The translations under genes and the position numbers were made by a program. Source: Helicobacter rappini (GTDB lineage Bacteria; Campylobacterota; Campylobacteria; Campylobacterales; Helicobacteraceae). Taken from it: a stretch of 64,000 bases of DNA. How positions within the stretch are numbered: the first letter of the stretch is position 1; every line of letters begins with the position of its first letter. A model generated the notes under the pieces. The model ran no database searches, was not told where the DNA came from, and saw only the letters and a list, made by a program, of their open reading frames with translations. The DNA lies in assembly GCF_900198625.1 (NCBI RefSeq), contig NZ_FZPK01000038.1:1-64000 (forward strand). The letters are read 5' to 3'. Below are positions 9,453 through 21,317 of this stretch, one piece after another.

Positions 9453-10853
9453 TTACAACACCCTAAACTCTTCAGGGTGATCGAGTGCATAGCGGAATTT
9501 TTCCATATCTACTCTTTTATCCCAAATGCTTACAATCATACATGCAACAGCATTGCCGCATAGATTCCCAACGCTACGCATTTCACTCAAAAATTTATCA
9601 ATGCCAAGTATAGCGGCAACGGTTACTGCGGGGATCAAATGCGAACCATCTGTGGTCGTTAATGCTGAAAGTGTCCCTGCAAGCACGATAAAGCCACTAC
9701 CCGTAACGCCCACTGCACCTTTAGAAGATACCATTAAAATGATGATTAGCGTAATGGTCTGCTCTAGTGTCAATGGAATATCAAAGGCTTGTCCTAAGAA
9801 AATAACCGCAAGGCTTAGATAGATATTTGTCGCATCAAGGTTAAAACTATATCCAGTTGGAATCACTAAGCCTACTGAAGCCTTTTGTATCCCTGCCTTT
9901 TCAAGCTTACGCATAAGGGGTGCTAGAGCGGTTTCGCTGCTTGAGGTCGCAAAGACAACAAGCACTTCGCGGTAGATAAATCGCATGAATTTAAAGATAT
10001 TCACACGCGCCATTGCCGCGATAATGCCTAGCACACCAAAGATAAACACAATTACAGCGAGTGCCATAGTTACAAGTAATAATGCCATACCACTAATTGA
10101 GCTAAAGCCAAACTTTGCAATCAAAAATGCCATCGCACCAAATGTCGCCAATGGGCTATACCAAATCAAAATTGTAAGCACTTTAAAAAATGTTTCTTGC
10201 ATACTTTCAAAATACTTTAGGGCTGCTTCTTTGAAATTCTTACTTGTAAAAGATAGCGCGATAGCGATTAAAACCGCCATAACAAGCACTTGCAATGTTT
10301 TACCTTCCACAAATGGCGTGATGGGGTCATGCGGTATTGCACTCATTAGGATATTATAGAGTTCTCCACCTGCACTTTGCTGCTCTTTAGCACCCGCTTC
10401 TATATAGCCTTGCACACTTGCTGCATCAAGACTTGCAATATCAAGGTGCATGCCATGCCCGGGCTTAATAATCTCACCAAAAAAGACACCGATAATAAGG
10501 GCAAATGTGCTGACGACTTCAAAATAAATAACGGTTTTAAAGCCAAGTGAGCCAAGTGTCTTAAGATCTTCTAGTCGTATAATCCCAGTAATGATTGTAA
10601 GGAATATGATAGGACCCATGAGTAATTTTAGCCCTTTTATAAAGGGGTCAATGGTGTATTCCTTAGAATGCACTGAAAAATCATAAAAAAATTGAGTGAA
10701 AACAGAAGGGTTATCTGGACTATGAAAGCTTCCTATTGTCCCAAAAAGCACACCTAAAAACAAGCCTATAAATACCCAGAATACTAAACTTTTTGCAAGT
10801 TTTTTATTTAAAGGCTGTTTCTTTTTGTAGATTTGTGTATTGTTATTTACCAT
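9453..10853 (-). CDS. dctA: Dicarboxylate/amino acid:cation symporter (DctA type)
   Basis: A 466-residue inner-membrane transporter of the DAACS family, importing C4-dicarboxylates (fumarate, succinate, malate) or acidic amino acids with protons or sodium. Family signatures are all present: hydrophobic helices from residue 22, the serine-rich re-entrant loop TSSSETALAPLM, GYSFNLDATNIY in helix 7, and GSGFIVLAGTLSA with NAVACMIVSIWD in the C-terminal transport core. It is monocistronic, with no visible partner. The substrate within the family cannot be fixed from sequence; dicarboxylate is most likely because Helicobacter respires fumarate. Confidence 0.88.
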   Translation of the reverse strand: MVNNNTQIYKKKQPLNKKLAKSLVFWVFIGLFLGVLFGTIGSFHSPDNPSVFTQFFYDFSVHSKEYTIDPFIKGLKLLMGPIIFLTIITGIIRLEDLKTLGSLGFKTVIYFEVVSTFALIIGVFFGEIIKPGHGMHLDIASLDAASVQGYIEAGAKEQQSAGGELYNILMSAIPHDPITPFVEGKTLQVLVMAVLIAIALSFTSKNFKEAALKYFESMQETFFKVLTILIWYSPLATFGAMAFLIAKFGFSSISGMALLLVTMALAVIVFIFGVLGIIAAMARVNIFKFMRFIYREVLVVFATSSSETALAPLMRKLEKAGIQKASVGLVIPTGYSFNLDATNIYLSLAVIFLGQAFDIPLTLEQTITLIIILMVSSKGAVGVTGSGFIVLAGTLSALTTTDGSHLIPAVTVAAILGIDKFLSEMRSVGNLCGNAVACMIVSIWDKRVDMEKFRYALDHPEEFRVL

Positions 10854-11127
10854 TTAGACCACCCTTTACATGTTTTTTGCATTGTTTTATAAAACCACAA
10901 AATACAGATAAAGTAAATAAAAATTATCAGCTTCTAAGCATAAATGTGTAAATAAGTGTAAAATTGTAACATATTTAATCTGTTGAAATATGCGTGATGT
11001 CAATTTATGGAATCTTATTTACTTTTATCATAAAGTCATGACAAAGAGACATAACAAATACACAAAGATTCTATAAAATTTGCTTTTCATGAAAATGCTA
11101 ACAATAAGTTGAAATCAGGGGAATCTT

Positions 11128-12165
11128 ATGCAAATAAATACATTTAAACATAATGATAAGCAAGATAGAGATTCTATGGAATCTAGCACAAACAAAATGG
11201 GTTTTATAGAATCTTATTTCTTCTATCCAAGTTTTTGGCATAAGATTCTAGCCTTTGCTTTATTGCCATTTTCATGTATATATGCCCTTATTACGCTGTA
11301 TAAAAAGTGCTTTACAAAGAAAAGAAACTTTAATGTAAAGATTCTAAGTATAGGGAATCTTGTGAGTGGTGGGAGTGGTAAAACGCCTTTTTGCATTGCA
11401 TTAACAAACTATCTACAAACAAAAGGATACACAGATATTTATGTGGTATTGCGGGGCTATAAGCGAAAATCTAAAGGCTTAATACAAGTAAGCAGTAATG
11501 GAGAGATATTAGTCAATGTAGCACAAAGTGGCGATGAAGCCATGCTTATTGCTACGCAGACAAAGGCTAGCGTGATAGTGAGTGAAAGCCGCATAAAAGC
11601 ACTAGAATATATACAAACAAAAGATTCTAAACAAAGCATAGTGATACTAGATGATGCGTATAGGTTTAATTTTAATAAGTTTGATATTTTATTAGAGCCA
11701 AAGCTAAAGCCTTATTTTCCCTTTGTGTTGCCGAGTGGATATTATCGCTTTCCAGAATCTTTTTATACAAAATGCGACCTGCATTTAAAAGAAGATAAAG
11801 ATTACAAACGAAGTGTGAGTATATCTCATGTAAAGGATTCTATACAAGATTCTAGCACAGAAACTACATATATCCTAGCCACTGCAATAGCAAATCCTAG
11901 TCGCCTAAAGCCCTATTTGCCAGACAACATTATATATGAATATTACTTAGCAGATCACGCCGAATTTGATTTAAACACCTTAAAAGCACTTTTAGAAAAA
12001 TATGAAGCAACACATATTTTAATGACACAAAAAGACTATGTAAAATGTCTAGATTTTAATCTACCTTTTGCCTTACTTATGCTTGATATAAAGATAGAAT
12101 CTAGTGCTTTAAAAAGTATAGAATCTTTTCTTAACACAGAATCTTTTTTTGCAAAGCAAGGCTAG
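11128..12165 (+). CDS. lpxK: Tetraacyldisaccharide 4'-kinase
   Basis: LpxK phosphorylates the lipid A precursor at the 4' position on the inner face of the inner membrane. The 345-residue frame has a hydrophobic N-terminal helix (about 38-52), the P-loop SIGNLVSGGSGKTPF (about 76-90), an RGYKRKSKG motif, SGDEAMLIA, and a C-terminal ATAIANPSRL and YYLADHAEF. The start at 11128 has a usable AGGGGAA site; residues 1-24 are rich in polar residues and a later ATG (11176 or 11197) would match the usual family length better. I count ten AGAWTCT heptamers in this 1-kb gene. Confidence 0.95.
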   Translation: MQINTFKHNDKQDRDSMESSTNKMGFIESYFFYPSFWHKILAFALLPFSCIYALITLYKKCFTKKRNFNVKILSIGNLVSGGSGKTPFCIALTNYLQTKGYTDIYVVLRGYKRKSKGLIQVSSNGEILVNVAQSGDEAMLIATQTKASVIVSESRIKALEYIQTKDSKQSIVILDDAYRFNFNKFDILLEPKLKPYFPFVLPSGYYRFPESFYTKCDLHLKEDKDYKRSVSISHVKDSIQDSSTETTYILATAIANPSRLKPYLPDNIIYEYYLADHAEFDLNTLKALLEKYEATHILMTQKDYVKCLDFNLPFALLMLDIKIESSALKSIESFLNTESFFAKQG

Positions 12166-12200
12166 AATCTAAAAAATGGCGTTGTTTATCAAGTATTAGC

Positions 12201-12206
12201 TATAAT
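12201..12206 (+). promoter_or_regulatory. Probable -10 box of the hisZ-like/purA unit
   Basis: TATAAT about 46 bases upstream of the chosen ATG at 12252, preceded by AT-rich DNA. Confidence 0.5.
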
Positions 12207-12251
12207 TAAGGCTTTGTAATTGCGAGTTTGCTTAAAGATAAAAGGCGAAAT

Positions 12252-14368
<2,117 letters not shown>

Positions 14369-14493
14369 TTTATAATTGTATAATAGTTGCATAAATAAAT
14401 CGTTTTTAGCATAAAATCAAAAAATATTTATATTTATTAATAATTTTTTGATACAATCAAAGTTTTTAATCTTAAAAGAAAGTGGGTGATAAC

Positions 14494-14706
14494 ATGCCGG
14501 GAATTAAAGTAAAAGAAGTCGAAACTTTTGATGAAGCATACAGAAGATTCAAAAAACAAGCTGATAGAAATCTTATCGTAACAGAATGCCGCTCAAGAAG
14601 ATTCTTTGAATCTGCAACAGAGCAACGCAAAAAACGCAAAATCAACGCTAAGAAAAAAATGTTAAAGCGACTTTATATGTTAAGACGCTATGAATCTCGT
14701 CTGTAA
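14494..14706 (+). CDS. rpsU: 30S ribosomal protein S21
   Basis: The 70-residue basic protein starts [20 protein letters not shown] and ends MLRRYESRL, matching S21 of H. pylori along its whole length. S21 helps mRNA pairing on the 30S subunit. I choose the ATG at 14494; a GTG at 14482 in the same frame would add MGDN and is not conserved, and the GGGTG before the ATG is a fair ribosome site. A TACAAT -10 box lies at 14452-14457. The gene stands alone, with a 1.06-kb gap after it. Confidence 0.97.
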   Translation: MPGIKVKEVETFDEAYRRFKKQADRNLIVTECRSRRFFESATEQRKKRKINAKKKMLKRLYMLRRYESRL

Positions 14707-15768
14707 TGGACCTTGAGATAATTTTTAGCTAACTTCTTATATATTTGGGATGTGGTTTTGTTACCATTGCAAGATTTCTTCCCCTAGTTTTTCTCTAGAT
14801 TCTAGGCTGGGATTTGTGCATCTCAAATACTCTCTTTGTAGATTCTGTATTTATATTGCCTTTCATTTCTTACATGCACCAATAGTTGTGGCATAAACTG
14901 ATAATATTGTTTTATGGCGCGAAGATTCGGTTGCAACTCCATTTAGTGCATAGTGCAGTGTCTCATAATATTGCATTCGTATTTATTTTATTGCAAACAA
15001 ATATAACATTTTACATAATCTTATCAAGGCATTCTCTGCCTTATGTTTGAGTTATATGCAGCTTAAACTATAATTAATCTACTTTTACAACTTTTATCTC
15101 TTGTTCTGTTTTGTAAATCCAAATCACATATCATTTAGAAAATGATATTGTAGAAATTCCAAAGTTTTTACATGACTTGGGACTTCCAGTGGAGTTTCGA
15201 GTAAAATGGACTGATTTGCGTTTTGGCTATTATGATTTTGTTTTGTTTGTAAGATTTTTATAATTGTTGGCAACTAATATATAGCTATGTGTCTATAGGC
15301 TACACCAATATATCTTCCGCATTTTAAAACAAGTAGGAATAAGAATCTGCGATTTCTAGGTTTCGCAAAAGCCTTTCTTTTTTGCATCATGGAATAAATA
15401 TTGCAAAAATGGGAATCTAAATCCCCTGCTAAATTTAATCAAAGAATTATGTATAGTAAATGTATTAAATGTTAAACAAAAATAAGTAAAAACAGAAAAA
15501 TAAAGTTAGCCCATTTTACCTATTACCCACAAAAACACTATATAGCATGTTTAATAATATGCTTCTCCTGATATTGGGGTATTTGTCTGCTTACCTTTTA
15601 TTCTACTTGGGCTTGATGGAGATATAGATTCTGTAAAAAATACACGCAATTCTGAAAAACGGGGGAGAGGGTCTCATAACCCCTATATTAAGTTTATCTA
15701 ATATGACGCAACAAAAATCGTAGTGACAATTTATACCCATGTCGCAAAAACACTTTTACAATATTTTA
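14707..15768. other. 1.06-kb gap without intact genes
   Basis: Apart from the fragment at 15117-15263, I see no coding frame, RNA gene or clear hairpin here. It is AT-rich and looks like eroded gene DNA. Confidence 0.5.
15117..15263 (+). pseudogene. Remnant of a FkbM-family methyltransferase C-terminus (tentative)
   Basis: A 48-codon open stretch without start encodes YHLENDIVEIPKFLHDL, then VKWTDLRFGYYDFVLFV and a stop. The (Y/H)..xDxxEIPxFLxxL pattern followed by a tyrosine-rich end resembles the last 45 residues of FkbM-type methyltransferases. Everything upstream is stop-rich, so this would be the only surviving part of a gene. The call rests on pattern memory and is weak. Confidence 0.35.
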
Positions 15769-17676
15769 TTAATGCTCCTCAATTGGCACAAGTCGGCTTT
15801 CCATATTTTGTTCTGTTTCATAAGCAGCAATTATTTCTCGCACCCTCTCGCCCTCAATCACTTCTTTTTCAAGTAGCTCTTGTGCCATAGTCTCAATAGC
15901 ACCGCGATAATCGCGTAAAGTTTGTTTGACATGTGTGTAATGCTCTTCTAGCTTTGTTTGGATAAAGGTATCCATTTTTTGTGCGGTTTCGTTGCTATAT
16001 TCTCTTGAGTTACCACCGCCACCGCCAAGGAATCTATTTCTAGCAGTAAAGTCTTCAAGCACCATAAGCCCAGAAACATCAGTCATACCATAATATACCG
16101 CCATGTTTTTAAGAATGCCTGTCGCACGGCGTAAATCATCAGAAGCACCATTTGATATTTCTTCTAAAAAGACTTCTTCAGCGCCCCTACCACCAAGCAA
16201 TACATCAATGGTTGCTAACATTTCATGCTTTTGTTCTAAATGGCGATTTTCTTCAGGTGTGTGTAGCGTATAGCCCAACGCACCCATGCCACGCGGGATA
16301 ATAGAGACTTTATTTACCCTATGTGCCCCTTTTGTAACCTCACCCATTAAAGCATGTCCGCTTTCATGATAAGCGACTATCTTTTTCTCTTTTGGTGAAA
16401 GTCTGCGGGATTTCTTCTCTAAGCCTATCATAGTTCGTTCCATCGCTTCTTTGAAATGCTTTTGTGAGACTTCTTTTTTATTCTCTCTACCTGCAAGTAA
16501 TGCTGCTTCATTAATAATATTTGCCAAATCAGCACCTGCTAAACCAGCTGTAAATTTCGCGATTTCATTTAAATCCACATCTCTACTTAATTTCACACCT
16601 TTAATATGCACTTTTAGAATCTCAATACGCCCTTTAAAGTCCGGTGCATCAACTAATACTTGTCTATCAAATCTGCCCGGTCTAAGAAGTGCTGGATCAA
16701 GAATCTCAGGTCTATTTGTAGCAGCCAAAACAATAACAGGTGCATTACTACCAAATCCATCCATTTCTGCTAAAAGCTGATTTAGTGTCTGCTCTCTTTC
16801 ATCATTTCCACCGACAACAGAACCAGCAGCACGGCTTTTTCCTATCGCATCAATCTCATCGATAAAGATAATACTTGGGGCTTCCTTTTTTGCCTTTTCA
16901 AATAAATCACGCACACGACTTGCACCAAGCCCCACAAACATTTCAATAAAGCTACTACCACTCATTGAGAAAAAGGGGACATTCGCTTCCCCTGCGACAG
17001 CCTTTGCAAGTAAGGTTTTACCAGTCCCCGGAGGTCCTACAAGCAATACACCCTTTGGAATCTTCGCACCAACCGCTGCATATCTATCAGGGTATTTTAA
17101 GAAATCCACGACTTCTACAACCTCTTCTTTTGCTTCCTTGTTACCTGCCATATCATCAAATCGCACATTTGGTCGTTCTGCATTAATCAGCTTATTTGCA
17201 TTGCCTAACCCAAACATACCGCCACCCATATTGCGTTGTATGCGACTTGTTAAAAGCATCCAAAGTCCTATGAAAATAAACATAGGGAGTAGCCAACCGA
17301 TTAAATCTGTAAAAAAGTTTTGCTCACTAAATCCGCTATAGCTTACCTTATGTTCGTCTAAAAGCGGCACAAGCGTTGTATCTTGCACTTTTTTTGTTGT
17401 GTAATAGATAGTGGGATTGATAGTTTTACTCACACCTTTTACCATCGTTTGACCGATAGATACACTCTGAATCTGCCCGCTTTTAATAAGCTGCTTAAAC
17501 TCTGAATATTCAATCGTTTGGCTAATGCTATTGCCACCTAATCTACCAAAAATACTAGAATCATCAGTAGAAAAAGACTTATATAAAATGATTGATACAA
17601 TTCCAAGAATAATAAAAATAAAAACAGGATTTTTTGATATTGGCGGTTTGCCATTGTTTGAATCATTATTTGCCAT
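15769..17676 (-). CDS. ftsH: ATP-dependent zinc metalloprotease FtsH
   Basis: FtsH is a membrane-bound AAA+ protease degrading misfolded and regulatory membrane proteins. It has two transmembrane segments (about 17-33 and 128-144), Walker A GPPGTGKT at about 214-221, Walker [12 protein letters not shown], the SRH region around [19 protein letters not shown], and the zinc site HESGH at about 437-441. A glycine-rich FLGGGGG linker lies near the C-terminus. The start is the ATG at 17676, preceded by AGAGGAAAAA; the longer frame adds 11 residues and no better site. It follows prmA by 38 bases, the same order as in H. pylori. Confidence 0.97.
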   Translation of the reverse strand: MANNDSNNGKPPISKNPVFIFIILGIVSIILYKSFSTDDSSIFGRLGGNSISQTIEYSEFKQLIKSGQIQSVSIGQTMVKGVSKTINPTIYYTTKKVQDTTLVPLLDEHKVSYSGFSEQNFFTDLIGWLLPMFIFIGLWMLLTSRIQRNMGGGMFGLGNANKLINAERPNVRFDDMAGNKEAKEEVVEVVDFLKYPDRYAAVGAKIPKGVLLVGPPGTGKTLLAKAVAGEANVPFFSMSGSSFIEMFVGLGASRVRDLFEKAKKEAPSIIFIDEIDAIGKSRAAGSVVGGNDEREQTLNQLLAEMDGFGSNAPVIVLAATNRPEILDPALLRPGRFDRQVLVDAPDFKGRIEILKVHIKGVKLSRDVDLNEIAKFTAGLAGADLANIINEAALLAGRENKKEVSQKHFKEAMERTMIGLEKKSRRLSPKEKKIVAYHESGHALMGEVTKGAHRVNKVSIIPRGMGALGYTLHTPEENRHLEQKHEMLATIDVLLGGRGAEEVFLEEISNGASDDLRRATGILKNMAVYYGMTDVSGLMVLEDFTARNRFLGGGGGNSREYSNETAQKMDTFIQTKLEEHYTHVKQTLRDYRGAIETMAQELLEKEVIEGERVREIIAAYETEQNMESRLVPIEEH

Positions 17677-17714
17677 TTTTTCCTCTTTTAAAAATACAAA
17701 ATTACGCAATTATA

Positions 17715-18830
17715 TTATTTTTTTATAAACTTGAAACATAACCATTCATCAATTTGCTTTTTTTCTAGTAGGGTTAGCTCTTTAAAACTTTCAAGTATTT
17801 TTGCTTCATGCTCTTGTAAAATGCCAGATAAAATCAAGATTCCATCTTGTTTGAGATAAAATATTAAATCTTTTTTAAGCAGTAAAAGCACAGAGCTAAC
17901 AATATTTGCACATATTACATCATAGCTTTTTGGCACTTCAAATTGCTTTAAACTCTGTAAGCTACCCTGCCATACTTCTTTGTATGAAAGGTTGTTTGTC
18001 GCAAAGTTTTTCTTACTTTGATTGCAAGCTTCTATGTCTGTATCACACGCATATATATTTGCATGCAGTTTTGCGGCAACAAGGGATAAAATGCCACTGC
18101 CACAACCTACATCAAGTATATTTTTATCTCTTAACTCCATCTCGCTAAGCAAGTCAATACACATAGCTGTTGTCGCATGGTGTCCGCTCCCAAAGCTAAG
18201 TGATGGGTCAATGATTAGATTCTCATAATCCCTATTTTCTTCATGCCAACTTGGGCGGATATAGAATCTAGCGCATATAACAGGTTTTATACTTTGCTTG
18301 TATTCTGTAATCCAGTCTTTATTTTGACATAAGAAAATATTTGCATTGATTGTAATTTGTGGAATCTTGGGGGTATATTTTGGGCTATTTTTACAAAAAA
18401 GTAAATGCTTTGTTTTTGCTCTTTTTAGTTTTTTATTTGCATGGGCTATAAGTTTCTTATTAAGAAAATCGCCTTTTTTCTCTTTTAAATTCCTTTGGGC
18501 TAGTATCTCTTTGGCTATAAAAGGCGTGTAAGAAGATTGTTTAAAATCATAATGGCATGAATGCAGATTCTGTGTTTCTCTCTGTGTTTTCATGATCTTT
18601 TTAGATGAAATAAGTGGTAGGCTATAAAGCATTATCTCATCTGTGTTTATATCAAAACTTTTTGCTATCTCTTGTATTTTTATATGTATTTCTTGCAAAA
18701 TAGATTCTATCTCACTTTGAGATTTATCTGTCCGCCAGATAAGCTTTTGTCCTTTAGAATCTAGTGATAGCATATTACTATCAAGCTGTTTTCCTTTTAT
18801 TGTGTATGGCAATAGCTGATTATCATTCAT
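17715..18830 (-). CDS. prmA: Ribosomal protein L11 methyltransferase
   Basis: PrmA methylates lysines and the N-terminus of L11 using S-adenosylmethionine. The SAM-binding core lies in the C-terminal half: DPSLSFGSGHHATT, ILDVGCGSGILSLVAAKL, the acidic CDTDIEA, and ANIVSSVL as the NxV motif. At 371 residues it is longer than most relatives; the extra length is in the N-terminal half (about residues 80-170), which is lysine-rich. The ATG at 18830 has AAAGGATT before it. It is the promoter-proximal gene of the prmA-ftsH pair. Confidence 0.93.
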   Translation of the reverse strand: MNDNQLLPYTIKGKQLDSNMLSLDSKGQKLIWRTDKSQSEIESILQEIHIKIQEIAKSFDINTDEIMLYSLPLISSKKIMKTQRETQNLHSCHYDFKQSSYTPFIAKEILAQRNLKEKKGDFLNKKLIAHANKKLKRAKTKHLLFCKNSPKYTPKIPQITINANIFLCQNKDWITEYKQSIKPVICARFYIRPSWHEENRDYENLIIDPSLSFGSGHHATTAMCIDLLSEMELRDKNILDVGCGSGILSLVAAKLHANIYACDTDIEACNQSKKNFATNNLSYKEVWQGSLQSLKQFEVPKSYDVICANIVSSVLLLLKKDLIFYLKQDGILILSGILQEHEAKILESFKELTLLEKKQIDEWLCFKFIKK

Positions 18831-18938
18831 TGGAATCCTTTTTCTAGTCTTTAAAATGGGTAGTCAATGCGAAATTATAACAAAACAAAGCATGGATATA
18901 AATTTACACTACAAAGCAAAAACCTATAAAAATACATT

Positions 18939-18944
18939 ATAATT
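18939..18944 (+). promoter_or_regulatory. Probable -10 box of mqnC
   Basis: TATAAT about 27 bases upstream of the mqnC ATG in the gap shared with divergent prmA. Confidence 0.5.
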
Positions 18945-18970
18945 ACGCAATTTATACAAGCGAGAACACA

Positions 18971-20023
18971 ATGACAAATAAGCGTTATACAGATTCTGAA
19001 ATATTAGATCTCATGCAAAATGCTTCTCTCAAAGAGTTAGGCAAAATGGCGTATGAAACTAAGAAGGCATTACACCCTGATAATATCACTTCATTTATCG
19101 TAGATAGGAATATTAACTATACAAATATTTGCTGGGTGGATTGTAAATTTTGTGCGTTTAAGAGAAAGTTGGGGCAAGAGGGGGAATATATCTTAAGCTT
19201 TGATGAGATAGATTCTAAGATTGATGAGCTTTTAGCTATTGGTGGCACACAGATTCTATTTCAAGGTGGGGTGCATCCTAAGCTAAAGATTGATTATTAT
19301 GAGAATCTTGTAAAACACATTGCTGAAAAATATCCAAGCATTACGATACATGGATTTTCGGCGATTGAGATTAACTATATCGCAAAAATCTCAAAGCTAA
19401 CAATACATGAAGTTTTAGTGCGTTTGCAAAAGGCTGGACTCTCTTCAATCCCGGGTGCTGGGGCAGAAATCCTTAGTGATTCTGTGCGTGATATTATCGC
19501 TCCTAAAAAACTTAGTGCTGATGAGTGGATCATGGTGCATAGAGAAGCACATAAAATTGATATGAAAACTACTGCTACAATGATGTTTGGGAGTATCGAA
19601 AAAGATGAAGATATTATAGAGCATTGGCGTAGAGTAAGGGATTTACAAGATGAGTTTGGTGGCTTTAGAGCGTTTATCTTATGGAGTTTTCAACCTTTAA
19701 ATACGCCGCTTAGTGCTGAGTTTCCGCATTTACAAAAGGCGAGTTCAAATAGGTATTTGCGACTTTTAGCATGTAGCAGATTATACCTTGATAATATTGC
19801 AAATATCCAAAGCAGCTGGGTAACGCAAGGAAGTCATATAGGGCAGTTAGCCCTTTTATTTGGTGCAAATGATCTAGGTAGCACTATGATGGAAGAAAAT
19901 GTCGTCTCATCAGCTGGGGCATGCTACTCTATGAGTAAAAATGAGATGATTAAGCTTATACAAGATATTGGCGAAATCCCTGCTAAACGAAACACAGCGT
20001 ATGAAATGCTTGAGGTTTATTGA
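18971..20023 (+). CDS. mqnC: Cyclic dehypoxanthine futalosine synthase
   Basis: MqnC is a radical-SAM enzyme that cyclises dehypoxanthine futalosine in the futalosine route to menaquinone, the only respiratory quinone of Helicobacter. The cluster motif is CWVDCKFCAF (CxxxCxxC, about 55-64), preceded by NINYTNI. Further family features are GGTQILFQGGVHP, HGFSAIEI and GLSSIPGAGAEIL. The length of 350 is normal. It is monocistronic, divergent from prmA. Confidence 0.95.
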   Translation: MTNKRYTDSEILDLMQNASLKELGKMAYETKKALHPDNITSFIVDRNINYTNICWVDCKFCAFKRKLGQEGEYILSFDEIDSKIDELLAIGGTQILFQGGVHPKLKIDYYENLVKHIAEKYPSITIHGFSAIEINYIAKISKLTIHEVLVRLQKAGLSSIPGAGAEILSDSVRDIIAPKKLSADEWIMVHREAHKIDMKTTATMMFGSIEKDEDIIEHWRRVRDLQDEFGGFRAFILWSFQPLNTPLSAEFPHLQKASSNRYLRLLACSRLYLDNIANIQSSWVTQGSHIGQLALLFGANDLGSTMMEENVVSSAGACYSMSKNEMIKLIQDIGEIPAKRNTAYEMLEVY

Positions 20024-20176
20024 GTAATTGATTCTGAGATGTTTGATAGGCATTAGAATCTAAATTCTCAATACCTTGTATAAGTGAGCGCAGGGATTCT
20101 TGTGTATTTTAAAAGAGTTTGGATTCTACACCTTTATGGGTGGGTGCAGGGTTAAGGGTGCATTTTAGATTTAAAA

Positions 20177-20956
20177 TCAATCCACCTCTTTTAACAGAAC
20201 TGCATAAGCTTCAGAAATCTTTCGTAAATCCTGCCCGCCGCTTTCATTATATGGTTTGCCTAGATTTTTTGGATCAATTACATTTTGCCTTTTTTGTTTG
20301 AAAAAGTCGTTGTATTTAGAATCCAGCTCTTCTTTTGTGAAGCCATCATTAAGCCCAAAAAGATTCATTGCCTCTTCTTTTGTAAGCGGCACATACTCTT
20401 CATTCAAGGCTTTAAAGCTATCATACAGATGATTAAAGTCAGCGTTGTCGATCTCTAAAATCGCAGCAACATTGATGATAGAATCTTCTTCTTCTTGTGA
20501 GAAATTCCCATCAGCATAAGCTAATGCAAACATAAACTCCACTATTTTTACTCTCTTTTTATACTGCCCAATTGTCTCGCTTGCAAAGAGTTCTGCTAAC
20601 TCTTGTATATCATCATTTCTAGATTCCTTATAGATTTCTAAATACAACTCACTTGGCTGGTCAGAATCTTTTGCCATATCATCAATAATGCCCTTTACAA
20701 GTCTCTCTTCTAACATACAGCTCTTGTCATCAGCAAAGCTTAATCGCCCTAAAATACTCACAATAATGCCATATTCTGTGCGTTTTAGTTTTTCTTTTGG
20801 GCTAAGTATTGGACGCTCTTCTACATAGTCTTGCTGTCTTTGCGGCTGCAAAGTATCTCTATCTGTTGGGACGATTGGATTGCTAAGATAGCCTTGAAAG
20901 GTCTTATAAAGGTAGAATATAATCCCCGCAGCGATTAAAAATAATACTAATTCCAT
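20177..20956 (-). CDS. Membrane-anchored TerB/J-like protein (DjlA-like) without an HPD motif
   Basis: The 259-residue protein has an N-terminal membrane helix (about 2-18), a polar linker, a TerB-like acidic helical domain (about 60-185, with FALAYADGNFSQEEED), and a C-terminal segment (about 195-259) that resembles a degenerate J domain: LNDGFTKEELDSKYNDFF then SGGQDLRKISEAYAVLL. DjlA proteins have the same order. The HPD tripeptide needed to stimulate DnaK is not there; the loop has NVIDPKNLG. A DnaK partner role is therefore doubtful. It is last in a four-gene minus-strand set, 23 bases after the small membrane protein. Confidence 0.65.
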   Translation of the reverse strand: MELVLFLIAAGIIFYLYKTFQGYLSNPIVPTDRDTLQPQRQQDYVEERPILSPKEKLKRTEYGIIVSILGRLSFADDKSCMLEERLVKGIIDDMAKDSDQPSELYLEIYKESRNDDIQELAELFASETIGQYKKRVKIVEFMFALAYADGNFSQEEEDSIINVAAILEIDNADFNHLYDSFKALNEEYVPLTKEEAMNLFGLNDGFTKEELDSKYNDFFKQKRQNVIDPKNLGKPYNESGGQDLRKISEAYAVLLKEVD

Positions 20957-20979
20957 TTGGTTTCCTTATATGAAAATAT

Positions 20980-21288
20980 CTAGAGTTTTAACTTCTTTTT
21001 TAACTCTTGCTTACGCATTTCTTCAGCTTCAAGTGCTTGTTTTTTGAGTAGCTTTTTCTCTTCATTTTGTTTTTCTGCTAGAATGCGTTTTTTCTCCCTT
21101 GCCTCTTGAATCTTATGGCGATATTCATCTCTTTCTTTTGGGTCTTGATAGCTAATTGGCTTGATAAATGAAGCAAGTAATATCATAGCTGCTAGAATCC
21201 CAGCAATTGGTGCTTGTTCCGGTCCATTTAAATGATACCATGCCATGCCGACAAAACAAGCAAAAAAAATCTTTAAAATGACTGCCAT
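20980..21288 (-). CDS. Small membrane protein with charged coiled-coil tail
   Basis: The 102-residue product has two N-terminal hydrophobic helices (about 3-20 and 27-44) and then about 55 residues rich in Lys, Glu and Arg that should form a cytoplasmic coiled coil. No family is recognised. Spacing of 29 bases from the HdrB-like gene and 23 bases to the TerB/J-like gene indicates one operon. Confidence 0.65.
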   Translation of the reverse strand: MAVILKIFFACFVGMAWYHLNGPEQAPIAGILAAMILLASFIKPISYQDPKERDEYRHKIQEAREKKRILAEKQNEEKKLLKKQALEAEEMRKQELKKKLKL

Positions 21289-21317
21289 ACTCTTAAAAAT
21301 CTCCGCAATAAATAGTG

